A stretch of 64,000 nt of DNA, taken from NCBI RefSeq assembly GCF_015594725.1, contig NZ_JADNRC010000017.1:31444-95443 (forward strand), read 5' to 3'. A model generated the notes under the pieces. That model had not been told where the DNA came from and searched no databases. It was given only the letters and a program-made list of their open reading frames with translations. Positions within the stretch are counted from its first letter, which is position 1, and every line of letters begins with the position of its first letter. This stretch comes from Flavobacterium sp. ALJ2 (lineage in GTDB: Bacteria > Bacteroidota > Bacteroidia > Flavobacteriales > Flavobacteriaceae). Made by a program: the position numbers and the translations under genes. This document shows positions 27,593-34,845 of this stretch, piece after piece.

Positions 27593-28084
27593 TTAAAAAG
27601 GCCTGTAGAATTTAAAGAAGGGTTTGCCGATATAAAAAAACAATACCAGAAGAAAGATACGTCCTAACCAGATTTGTACTTTTTGCCAAAAGGTTAAAAC
27701 ATTCGTGAATTCTGTTGTTCGAACTGTTTTTATTTCCACTTCTTTTACTTGTTGGGATTTCCAAAAGGCGTAGAGTTCTTGTTCTTTTAATTCACAATCC
27801 ACGCTAAGTTTATTGTTCTCAAGACGAACCCTTGGGCTTTTTAATGTACGCCCTGGTTCGGCTTGAGTAACATTTTTAAGGACTACTTTTCCGTTTTGAC
27901 ATTCTAATAATGCCTTGAAGGAACTACTGTCTTTTTCTATTTTAAAAACGGTGTCATGTAGTGTTTCTTTGATAGTAATGGTCTTCGTTTTGTCTTCGCT
28001 TAGAACCGGTTTCGGGCTACTACACGAAACCAGTACTAAGACAGAAAAAAACAAAAAAACAATGCGGTTTAAATTTTTGCTCAT
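27593..28084 (-). CDS. Probable unimolecular spanin (lipoprotein with C-terminal membrane anchor, 163 aa)
   Basis: The N-terminus is a lipoprotein signal with lipobox LVSC (Cys21), predicting an outer-membrane lipid anchor. Residues about 138-156 (IWLGRIFLLVLFFYIG) are a transmembrane helix near the C-terminus. The span between is periplasmic. A lipoprotein with a C-terminal inner-membrane anchor is the layout of phage unimolecular spanins such as T1 gp11, which fuse inner and outer membranes in the last step of Gram-negative lysis. It lies 15 bp after the endolysin gene, where spanins usually sit. The call rests on topology and position, not on recognised homology. Confidence 0.6.
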   Translation of the reverse strand: MSKNLNRIVFLFFSVLVLVSCSSPKPVLSEDKTKTITIKETLHDTVFKIEKDSSSFKALLECQNGKVVLKNVTQAEPGRTLKSPRVRLENNKLSVDCELKEQELYAFWKSQQVKEVEIKTVRTTEFTNVLTFWQKVQIWLGRIFLLVLFFYIGKPFFKFYRPF

Positions 28085-28099
28085 ATGATATAGTTGATT

Positions 28100-28552
28100 T
28101 TATAATCTTAAAAATCCTTTAATAGTTTTTATTTCTCTTTTTCTTCGGCATACTTTGTAGCCTTCGCGACTTCCGTTATCATTGGTGTTTCCTTCGATAG
28201 TATGAATTATGTTCCCTGCTACTTTTTCGACTATTCCGGTGTGTCCTAAGCCTTTTCCTAAATCGAGTATAAAGATGTCTCCAGGCTGAGGGATGGTCTT
28301 TACTAAAAGTGGTCTTGAATTGTATTGATCCAGTACGCCACCAGTTTTTTTTAAAGGATTTTTGGAGGCTATTTGAAGAGCGGCTTTTTGGGTACACCAA
28401 TAAATAAAAGCCATGCACCAAGAATATCCTTTGGTAAGTCCTACGCTTCTTAAATAAATTTCGACTTCTGGACCAGAATTAGTGTTTTTTGGAATTTCCT
28501 CCACACCAATTTGGGCAATGGCAATTTCGAGTGTTTTTTGTGCAAGTGTCAT
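28100..28552 (-). CDS. CHAP-type endolysin (150 aa)
   Basis: Phage peptidoglycan hydrolase of the CHAP (NlpC/P60-like cysteine peptidase/amidase) type. The catalytic Cys is in YSWCMAF (Cys46), the His in GLGHTGIVE (His104), and EGNTND (Glu120-Asp125) follows as in CHAP endolysins. The single-domain length is normal. It has no signal peptide, so it needs a holin to reach the wall. Its start overlaps the stop of the holin-like gene by 4 bp, and the probable spanin follows 15 bp later, giving a compact three-gene lysis cassette. Confidence 0.8.
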   Translation of the reverse strand: MTLAQKTLEIAIAQIGVEEIPKNTNSGPEVEIYLRSVGLTKGYSWCMAFIYWCTQKAALQIASKNPLKKTGGVLDQYNSRPLLVKTIPQPGDIFILDLGKGLGHTGIVEKVAGNIIHTIEGNTNDNGSREGYKVCRRKREIKTIKGFLRL

Positions 28553-28836
28553 ATCTGTTTTCCGTTTAATTGTTTGAATTTTTGCAATTCATCGACCAAT
28601 TGTTGATTTATTAGCATCAATTCTCTATGTTGTATTTCCATCTTCTTAATTGTTTCAGTAGCAGCAGTTAACCTTGCAGAAATATCATCTAATAATTCCC
28701 GATAGTACTTAACTGCGTTTACAGCGTTATCAAGTTCGGCGGCTCTGTCTTCGGCCAATGATTTTCTCTTTGAGAAGAACCAGGTAATTAATGTGGCAAA
28801 AAATGCGGTAAGGGTGGGGTATAAAAATTGTTCCAT
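28549..28836 (-). CDS. Holin-like membrane protein with coiled coil (95 aa)
   Basis: One N-terminal transmembrane segment (residues about 3-22, FLYPTLTAFFATLITWFF) is followed by a charged stop (SKRKS) and a long coiled coil to the C-terminus. The stop overlaps the endolysin start. Small membrane proteins with this topology sit directly before endolysin genes in many Bacteroidota phages and are taken as holins or endolysin-release proteins. With a single membrane span it would be a class III-like holin. It is the first gene of the lysis/large-protein transcription unit. Confidence 0.55.
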   Translation of the reverse strand: MEQFLYPTLTAFFATLITWFFSKRKSLAEDRAAELDNAVNAVKYYRELLDDISARLTAATETIKKMEIQHRELMLINQQLVDELQKFKQLNGKQI

Positions 28837-28953
28837 TCAATGGTTTGTAAAAGAGGGATTAGGTTAGTTTTTTGTTTTAAGGAACTGCTTTAGTATTGTT
28901 TTTTGAAGAAATTTGGCCTGATTTTTCTATAAGTAATTGCTACAGTTGTTTCC

Positions 28954-28981
28954 TTTTGAGATTACAAAGGTTAGCCTAAAA
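28954..28981 (-). promoter_or_regulatory. Shared late-unit upstream block, copy upstream of the lysis unit
   Basis: This 28-bp block lies about 118 bp upstream of the holin-like gene and, on the minus strand, shares about 22 of 28 positions with the block upstream of the 2467-aa gene (TTTTAGGCT at one end, CAAAA at the other, CTTT in the middle). It is the best candidate for a common late control element. The gap 28837-29108 contains no gene. Confidence 0.35.
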
Positions 28982-29108
28982 TAGCTCTTAAAAAAACGAA
29001 TGCAAGGTGCTTTTACGGTTGTGTTCTGTTGATTTACAGTTGTGTACGGATACTGAACAAGTCAATATTTTTTCGTTTTTAATAACACATCTTTGCAGCA
29101 GAAAACTA

Positions 29109-29354
29109 CTAGGAGGATTTATTTTTACTGTTGATTAATTCTTCTATTTTTTTTAACTCAGAAGTGATAGGAGTACATAGAATTTCGTACAAAGTAGTTC
29201 TTGAAATAGGGTAAACAGGATAAACATATTTACGCCAGACCACTGTAGTAGGTATGTCTTCAGTTTTGTGCTTTTGATATAATTCTTTGATAAGCTTATA
29301 GCGTAATAGTTTGTTTTTTTGAATTCCGAGACTTCTGTTGTTTGGTATTGACAT
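29109..29354 (-). CDS. Small basic protein, possibly DNA-binding (81 aa)
   Basis: I chose the internal ATG at 29352-29354 (MSIPNNRSLG) because the 18 upstream residues are an unlikely hydrophobic extension. The protein is basic and helical, and KYVYPVYPISRTTLYEIL resembles a helix-turn-helix. It is the last gene before the lysis cassette, where Mu-like phages encode the middle or late activators (Mor/C). It could be the late regulator acting on the shared upstream blocks. That role is inferred from position alone. Confidence 0.4.
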   Translation of the reverse strand: MSIPNNRSLGIQKNKLLRYKLIKELYQKHKTEDIPTTVVWRKYVYPVYPISRTTLYEILCTPITSELKKIEELINSKNKSS

Positions 29355-29761
29355 AATTGTAAAAAATAAGATGAATGATTTATAAATTTTTTTAATAACC
29401 AAAGCCATTTGATCCTTTTAATCAACAATGGTTTTACTTCTTTTAATGCCAAGATTGTTGCACTTCATTCTGAAGTGATTCTGCTAAAGACTTTTTGTAC
29501 TGAACAAATTATCAGTCAAAAAATCCTTAATGCAATAAGTCAGCAAACCCCGCATGACGATCCTGTTCCAATGACAATTATGACATGGGAACGACCAGGA
29601 AAAAGAATGGTTTTGTGTTATTTATTTAGGCAGAAATGCCTGTTTTTGGGTTCCTGCTTTCTTAAAAAGAAAACAGGAACTTTTTTTTATACTTTTTGTA
29701 GTACGAGTAGGGCTACGTAAAATATTCTGTAAGAACTTGTAAGCTTCAGAAAGATTGTAAA
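29355..29761. other. Gap between early and late blocks
   Basis: Frames on both strands look non-coding in this 407-bp stretch. A plus-strand frame (29409-29720) overlaps a strong terminator and has no family resemblance. A plus-strand intrinsic terminator lies at 29650-29688, with a small GAAA-loop hairpin (AGGCA/TGCCT) just before it. The region may encode a plus-strand RNA antisense to the leftward transcript, or be the relic of a lost gene. Confidence 0.4.
29650..29688 (+). terminator. Strong intrinsic terminator, plus strand
   Basis: GTTCCTG (29650-29656) pairs with CAGGAAC (29674-29680), extended by TTTCTT/AAGAAA, and is followed by eight T residues. It points rightwards, against all neighbouring genes, so a plus-strand transcript is implied. 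Confidence 0.65.
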
Positions 29762-29962
29762 TTAGCCTTTATATAAAGCTTTAGTATGCTTTTTAAACTT
29801 GGGGTTTTTAATTACAATGTTTTCATATTGAATAAAAGCCTGACGTTCCTTATGGGATAAGTCATTTTTAGATCTCCAGTTTCCGTTACTATCTTTAAAA
29901 ACAGTATGATTATTTACTTCATAACTTTCATGGTCTGTAATTGGTTTTATTTTTACGCTCAT
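29762..29962 (-). CDS. Small early protein (66 aa)
   Basis: A basic, hydrophilic 66-residue protein (MSVKIKPITDHESYEVNN...) with the pattern HTVFKDSNGNWRSKNDLS in its centre. There is no recognised domain or membrane segment. It follows the DUF3164-like gene after a 137-bp gap that contains an imperfect hairpin (30001-30028) but no gene. It looks like one of the small accessory proteins of Mu-like early regions. Function unknown. Confidence 0.5.
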   Translation of the reverse strand: MSVKIKPITDHESYEVNNHTVFKDSNGNWRSKNDLSHKERQAFIQYENIVIKNPKFKKHTKALYKG

Positions 29963-30099
29963 TTTTATATTGTTTAAAAGTTGTATTTATCTTAAAATAG
30001 AGCCATTCCTGAAACAACAGGATTGGCTTAAGGTTGGAAATTATTAATAAAATTCCCAACAGGATTATTGTACTGATATTATTACCCGATTGCATTTGA

Positions 30100-30798
30100 T
30101 TATTCTATTGGTTGTTTAAAAAAGTCGAATGAATAGTCACCTAAAAAATTTGCAGATGACATAGATAGCGGAACATTTTTTTTAGAGCCGTCATCTTTAA
30201 TTAAATTTGCTTCGATATACCAGCTAGAACGTACTGGTTTAAAAGCGGCAGCAATAATTTCGACACCATCAGTAAACTCTTCATTATTAAAATCTCTAGT
30301 TAATTTTTGTAATTCTAAAACACGAGATCCTTTTAAGTTTCCTTTAGCATCTTTTTTTAAGAGGTTAAAAACAATTTTAACCAAGGCAGCGGTTTCTGGA
30401 CTTGTAGATAGAGAAGAAATATAATTTTGAACTTTCTCAATTCCTGCAGTAACAGTATCATCCCAGCCGTCATTAATGCGATATCCAATTGTAATTTCTT
30501 CCTTATTAATAGAGAACGTATGCGACATTTGTTTTTCTTTTAAGCCATACACTTGATTTTTTAAATCCAAAATAGTCTCAAAAAATCGGAACGTTTCAGT
30601 CTTGGCATTACTAATCATTTCTGATGTAGCATATAACTTAAACATAGCTTTTGGAACAGTCTCAGCTACAAGTTTTTTATAAGCTTCTCTGTCTGCATTT
30701 TTTTTGCCCTCTACAATTGCTAATGCATCTTTTAATTCTTGAGCTGAGTATCCTGTTAGAGCAAATGATTTATTTATATCTGTTGTTACTATGTTCAT
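30100..30798 (-). CDS. DUF3164-like Mu-type early protein (232 aa)
   Basis: It resembles the DUF3164 family found in early regions of Mu-like prophages, a cytoplasmic protein of unknown function. Visible features are a helical N-terminus, a central ETFRFFETILDLKNQVYGLK segment and a charged stretch (LFNLLKKDAKGNLKGSRVLEL) typical of the family, followed by SSWYIEANLIKDDG. The length fits. Its start is 2 bp from the stop of the upstream 92-aa gene, so it is co-translated with the early operon. With the MuA- and MuB-like genes it is the best evidence that the element descends from a transposable phage. Confidence 0.65.
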   Translation of the reverse strand: MNIVTTDINKSFALTGYSAQELKDALAIVEGKKNADREAYKKLVAETVPKAMFKLYATSEMISNAKTETFRFFETILDLKNQVYGLKEKQMSHTFSINKEEITIGYRINDGWDDTVTAGIEKVQNYISSLSTSPETAALVKIVFNLLKKDAKGNLKGSRVLELQKLTRDFNNEEFTDGVEIIAAAFKPVRSSWYIEANLIKDDGSKKNVPLSMSSANFLGDYSFDFFKQPIE

Positions 30799-30800
30799 AA

Positions 30801-31079
30801 TTATAGAGTATTTACTATTTCGTTGTTAAAAGGATCTTCATAAGATGGCTTGAATTTATATGTCTCAATGAGTTTAATAACATTACTTATTTTGGCTTCA
30901 ATAGCTACCGAAACCGGACGAGGTTCAGCTTCAGGCTCCGATAGAATGTGTAACCATTGAAACCGTTCTTGGTTAATACAAATTCTTTCACCAGCGGTAA
31001 ACATTTTCATTTGTTCAGAGCAAAACTGTAGTGCTAGATATAGTAATGCGATACGATTGGTTATTTGATCATTATTCAT
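30801..31079 (-). CDS. Early operon protein (92 aa)
   Basis: A 92-residue protein of unknown function with a helical N-terminus (ITNRIALLYLALQFCSEQMKM) and a KISNVIKLIETYKF helix near the C-terminus. It has no membrane segment or catalytic motif. Its first 8 bp overlap the end of a 46-aa gene upstream, and it ends 2 bp before the DUF3164-like start, so translational coupling is likely. It was probably inherited with the Mu-like early block. Confidence 0.5.
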   Translation of the reverse strand: MNNDQITNRIALLYLALQFCSEQMKMFTAGERICINQERFQWLHILSEPEAEPRPVSVAIEAKISNVIKLIETYKFKPSYEDPFNNEIVNTL

Positions 31080-31212
31080 AATTTTTTTGTTCTAAAAGGG
31101 TTTTTAATTTTTTTAAATCTGATTCTATCAAATTACGTTGGGGGTTGTGTGGGTTATGGATTAACCAAGTTTCTAATTCTTGTATTTTTGCTTCTATTTG
31201 AGAAATTGTCAT
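31072..31212 (-). CDS. Very small early protein (46 aa)
   Basis: This short frame (MTISQIEAKIQELETWLI... ending EQKNYE) starts 2 bp after the stop of the upstream gene and overlaps the next start by 8 bp, so it fills the only gap in a tightly packed operon. The sequence is amphipathic and helical, with a likely short coiled coil at each end. Position and frame use make it credible despite its length. Function unknown. Confidence 0.55.
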   Translation of the reverse strand: MTISQIEAKIQELETWLIHNPHNPQRNLIESDLKKLKTLLEQKNYE

Positions 31213-31214
31213 TG

Positions 31215-31562
31215 TTAATTTAGATTAAAGGTTAGGGATGAGTTTTTTGTGCCATAAAATTTGAAGGAATCTATTGTTGGTGTTATTGTAATTTCCTGTA
31301 TTAATATTGATGGTTTTTGATTGAACATTTTATACGTACAGTTGTTGTAGCATCTTTTAAAATCTTCGGTTGTAATCGACTTTTCATAGCGTTGAGTCAA
31401 CAAGTTAAATTCAGTTTCACATTTCGCATATTCTGCTATGTACCATTTATTAATTTTTGCATTAGCAAAGACTTTTTGATATTCACGGGCATCAACAGTT
31501 ACGCTTTCGCACCATCTTACATAAGACCCTAAGAGCATGTTTTCGTAATCCTGAGTACTCAT
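31215..31562 (-). CDS. Early operon protein (115 aa)
   Basis: I chose the ATG at 31560-31562 (MSTQDYENMLLG) over a start 16 codons upstream because that extension looks random. It has a helical first half with WYIAEYAKCETEFNLL and a C-terminal half with several beta strands (ILIQEITITPTIDSFKF). Four Cys residues are scattered and show no clear metal-binding spacing. It follows the MuB-like gene and precedes the 46-aa gene within 2 bp. Family not recognised. Confidence 0.5.
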   Translation of the reverse strand: MSTQDYENMLLGSYVRWCESVTVDAREYQKVFANAKINKWYIAEYAKCETEFNLLTQRYEKSITTEDFKRCYNNCTYKMFNQKPSILIQEITITPTIDSFKFYGTKNSSLTFNLN

Positions 31563-31621
31563 TGTAGTTTTTGATTTGTTGTAGGCATGATTATCTTGTT
31601 TTAAGGTCAAATTGTATAAGA

Positions 31622-32467
31622 CTAAATTTGGTTTTGAACTGCCTGAATTTTTCGTTTTACTCTTCTAAGATCACCTTCAGAATCAGCGAATATGGCCTTT
31701 ATTGATTTTACGTCATCGATACCATTGGCAATACATATTTGTGTTATATCTATGAAACTAACTCCTTTTAATTCTATAAAATGACGACCAATTCGAGAGT
31801 TAATTTCTTTATATCCTTTGCGGTTTAGTTTGATTCCTTTATTGATACGTTTTGATAAATGATCAGTGGCGCAAAGTACAATTCCACAGTGTTCTTCTAA
31901 TCGGTTGTATAATGTGATAAAAAAATATAATACGGTATCAGGTAATTTGTCAGCTTCGTCTAATATAATAAGAGGGGTTTCTTGAGATTTTAATTTTTTT
32001 ACAATTTCATTCATCATTTCTACAACAGAAAAACCACTATAATCAACTCCTATTGCTAAAAGTACTTGAGTTAGGAATTCTTTGCGATTCCAGTATTCAG
32101 CACAACTCAACAGATAAGAATTTTTATTGTTTTTTGTATAGATTTCAAAAGACATTGATTTTCCAGAACCTGCATCGCCTGTTAAAGCAAAAACGTTAGC
32201 ATGCTTTTGTGCATCTTCTAATATTTTAGATATTATTTTGAAATCAGTAGTTTCAACACAAAACCATTTTTTGGAGCTGCATCCTATTTGTGAGGCTACA
32301 TTGCGCCACATCATTTCAGATATGTTTTGGTGATTATCATTCATAATTTGCGAAAGCAAGGTAGCAGAAATACCATTTAGTGAATTAGCAGCTTTGTTTT
32401 GACTTCCTTTTTGAAGAATGTAACTTGTTAGTTTCTCTTTAACTTGTTTTTTAAATTCTGTTGTCAT
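31622..32467 (-). CDS. MuB-like AAA+ ATPase, transposition target-DNA activator (281 aa)
   Basis: AAA+ ATPase of the MuB/TniB type, which binds target DNA and delivers it to the transposase. The N-terminal 60 residues contain a helix-turn-helix (KAANSLNGISATLLSQIM), as in Mu B. Walker A is GDAGSGKS (residues 97-104) and Walker B is LIILDEAD (Asp170, Glu171). The later VLCATDHLSKRI fits sensor 1 and the region after it. Length is close to Mu B (312 aa). It is intact although its partner transposase, directly upstream, is broken. No other ATPase of this kind is present. Confidence 0.8.
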   Translation of the reverse strand: MTTEFKKQVKEKLTSYILQKGSQNKAANSLNGISATLLSQIMNDNHQNISEMMWRNVASQIGCSSKKWFCVETTDFKIISKILEDAQKHANVFALTGDAGSGKSMSFEIYTKNNKNSYLLSCAEYWNRKEFLTQVLLAIGVDYSGFSVVEMMNEIVKKLKSQETPLIILDEADKLPDTVLYFFITLYNRLEEHCGIVLCATDHLSKRINKGIKLNRKGYKEINSRIGRHFIELKGVSFIDITQICIANGIDDVKSIKAIFADSEGDLRRVKRKIQAVQNQI

Positions 32468-32510
32468 ATTGTTTTTATAATTTTAGGATTAATTTGCTTA
32501 GCAATTCATT

Positions 32511-34530
32511 TTACATCAGATCATAGATATCCTCTGTATTTGTGCTTAAGACTACCTCACTCATTTTTTTTTGATATTGGGCGATATCAGTTCTTTGTTT
32601 TGTTAGTTCGCCTTTTAGGCTCGGATTTTTTTTCTACCGTTGTTAATTCCTTTCAGATTTGGATTTATAAATCCGTAACTCTCAGCGTTCATACTATTTT
32701 TTGTAAGTTCTCTTCCGTTTTATTTCGAATATCGATCCTTGTTTGTTTAGTAGCTTCAATTTGATCTCTGTAATATTGTGTTTCCCAATCTTCTTGATCT
32801 TGCTGTCCTCGATGTATTTCAATCTTGGTTTCCGCAGCAATAACAAATCTTAATCCTAATGGTGTTTTCTTATATAGATATATCAGACTCATATCATCAG
32901 GATCGAATTTGATGTAGAATTTTTGGTTAACATTTTTCAAATGCCATTCTTGATTTATTGCTCGTGAATTTTCCTGATATATTAAATAATTATATTGTAC
33001 TTTCTTTTCTTTAAAACTCACACCCGAAGATGTACAAGTAATTGGTAGATTTCGTTCGATCCAAAAAAAAATCGACTATTTGAAACGGGATAACTTTTAG
33101 AGCATCAGGATTAATACTCTCAAAATACATGTCGATTTTTGGTTTACCAGTTTTGTAATGTGGCGCTTGGTTCCATTGTGTGCGTTTTTCAAGATAAATT
33201 GCTTTTAGTTCGCTTAGTGTTGGAAGTTTATCAGTATTGGCCAATATGAACTCCATATTTGGATGGCTAGATGTTTTTGAAGCAGTGATATTTTGACCAG
33301 TCGAGTTCCATTCTTGCGCTAGAAACTGAGTTTGAAATCTTCCAAATGCACTTTCGATAGTTTTAGATTTACCATTATAAGGTTGTGTTTTTATTGCTAA
33401 ATGAGAAAATTTTGTCAAAAAAACCACCATTGTGAAGCTTTTTATTACCAGATCCATTATCAAAGGACACCTGATAAGGGTGATGCCTAGAGGTTTTTAT
33501 TACCATTTTAAAGGCTTTATATCCAGATTCATAATCTTCTTTTTCCGAGATATGATAACCTAGAAATACTTCACTATAAGCGTCCATTACTTCATATCAT
33601 TTATAGTCTTCATTTTCCATTGTCGTTCTGATAGTACATATTGATTTTTGTACCGTCTGAATACCAAAGAGAATGTCTCATAGAGGGAAGAACAGTCTTA
33701 AACGGCATGGTGAATTTTTCTTTAAATTTTAATTCTCCAAAACGATTTGCCCACCATAATGGTTCTATTTTAGGATCAGTTAAAAAGTTAATTAGTGATT
33801 GCTCCGATTTTATTAATTTCCAATCTTGTATTTCAGCTTCTTGATTGTATATTTTTAATAATTGCGTATAATTAGCTATACGCTTTAAAGGGTTGGTTGA
33901 GCAGGCCAATACAAATGCTTTGGCTTCATCATTAATTTTTTTAGCATTTTTAGTACCAAAAGATTTATGAATAAACAATGAATAACCATCAATAAAATAC
34001 TGTTTAACCTTGTTTCTAAGAATCCTTTGATTTTTTGGCAATGTGTGTGGATAAGTATGATTTGGTAATTCAGAAACGACTTCTGCAATTTTTTTCCAAA
34101 CATTTATTTTAGAGCCAGCCAAAGCTTTACGTTGTGCTAATTTTGAATTTACAATGGTACTAATTGCATTCATTACAGAGGCATTACAGCAATATTCTTT
34201 AATATTTTTTTCATGAAGAGCTTCACCATTATCGAAAGTATAATTTCTATAAAAATTATAGGCTTTTTGATCTTGTTCAATATAATCTGTAAAAGGAATA
34301 GTGGTCACTTTTGCATAAGGGTTTCCGGCAAGTTCTATTACTTTATTTTTTATATCAGATCTCATGGTATCAAATTGAATTAAAGTTTTGCGGCCATTGC
34401 CACCTACAGTAAGTTTTTTAAGATGTCCTCTAGAACATAATTGTTTGTAATTAGCAGTACTTACTATGCTGCTTTCAATAATCCAGGAAGCTTGTACACA
34501 CAGAATATTATTAGAGTTGTATTTGAACAT
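32511..34530 (-). pseudogene. MuA-like DDE transposase, broken by several frameshifts
   Basis: One transposase is spread over frames 33610-34530 (306 aa, N-terminal DNA-binding region and first catalytic Asp in WYSDGTK), 33375-33587 (second Asp in VSFDNGS), 33011-33463 (catalytic Glu in KTIESAFGRF) and 32689-33021 (beta-barrel and tail). A likely C-terminal tail at 32511-32692 is shifted again in an A8 run. The breaks are near 33604 and 33596 (one base missing each), 33412 (one base extra), the nine-base run at 33062-33070, and 32626-32633. Each intervening segment still makes sense, so the damage is recent. All breaks lie in or near homopolymers, so sequencing error must be excluded, yet the 7.4-kb gene nearby is intact. 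The DDE triad is otherwise conserved. Confidence 0.8.
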
Positions 34531-34735
34531 AGTTTCGCTTATTTCTATTTATTACAGATTCCTCCTCAATTTTTTCTGCTTCTGAAATTAATAGGATTTT
34601 AGCAATTCGCTTGATTCTTTTTGCATTATAGGAATTAAAGACGTAGCTAAGTCTCATATCTACTGTTTGTTTACTTACACCGAAATCCTCGGCTATTTTC
34701 CTTTTATGTTTCGGGTGCAGGAGAATATTTTTCAT
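34511..34735 (-). CDS. Ner-like helix-turn-helix early regulator (74 aa)
   Basis: A small DNA-binding protein with a clear helix-turn-helix (KIAEDFGVSKQTVDMRLSYV). I chose the ATG at 34733-34735 because it starts just before the HTH; a start 14 codons upstream is possible. It is the first gene of the leftward early operon and its 3' end overlaps the transposase start by 20 bp. In Mu-like phages this position is held by Ner, which represses the early and repressor promoters. It could also be an activator. Confidence 0.6.
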   Translation of the reverse strand: MKNILLHPKHKRKIAEDFGVSKQTVDMRLSYVFNSYNAKRIKRIAKILLISEAEKIEEESVINRNKRNYVQIQL

Positions 34736-34780
34736 ATCTTTGATTTTACAAATGGTTTTTTCTATTTGTCTATGCAAATA

Positions 34781-34830
34781 TCGAAAGATGTTTCGAGTAA
34801 AAAAAATAAATTTTCGAATTTTTTTTCGAA
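34781..34830. promoter_or_regulatory. Operator region between divergent repressor and Ner-like gene
   Basis: The spacer between the divergent regulators contains a perfect inverted repeat TCGAAAgatgTTTCGA (34781-34796) and two TTTCGAA sites (34812-34818 and 34824-34830), 12 bp apart. Three TTCGA-type sites in 50 bp of AT-rich sequence are very unlikely by chance and probably bind the S24 repressor, the Ner-like protein or both. Both early promoters should lie here. Confidence 0.6.
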
Positions 34831-34845
34831 CAATATTTTATTTGA

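Noticed and set aside
29409..29720. Plus-strand 103-codon frame
   Set aside because: It runs through a strong terminator, has no family resemblance and shows odd composition; it is treated as non-coding.
32444..32764. 106-codon plus-strand frame
   Set aside because: It is antisense to the tail of the transposase remnant and the MuB start; hydrophobic, low-complexity translation.
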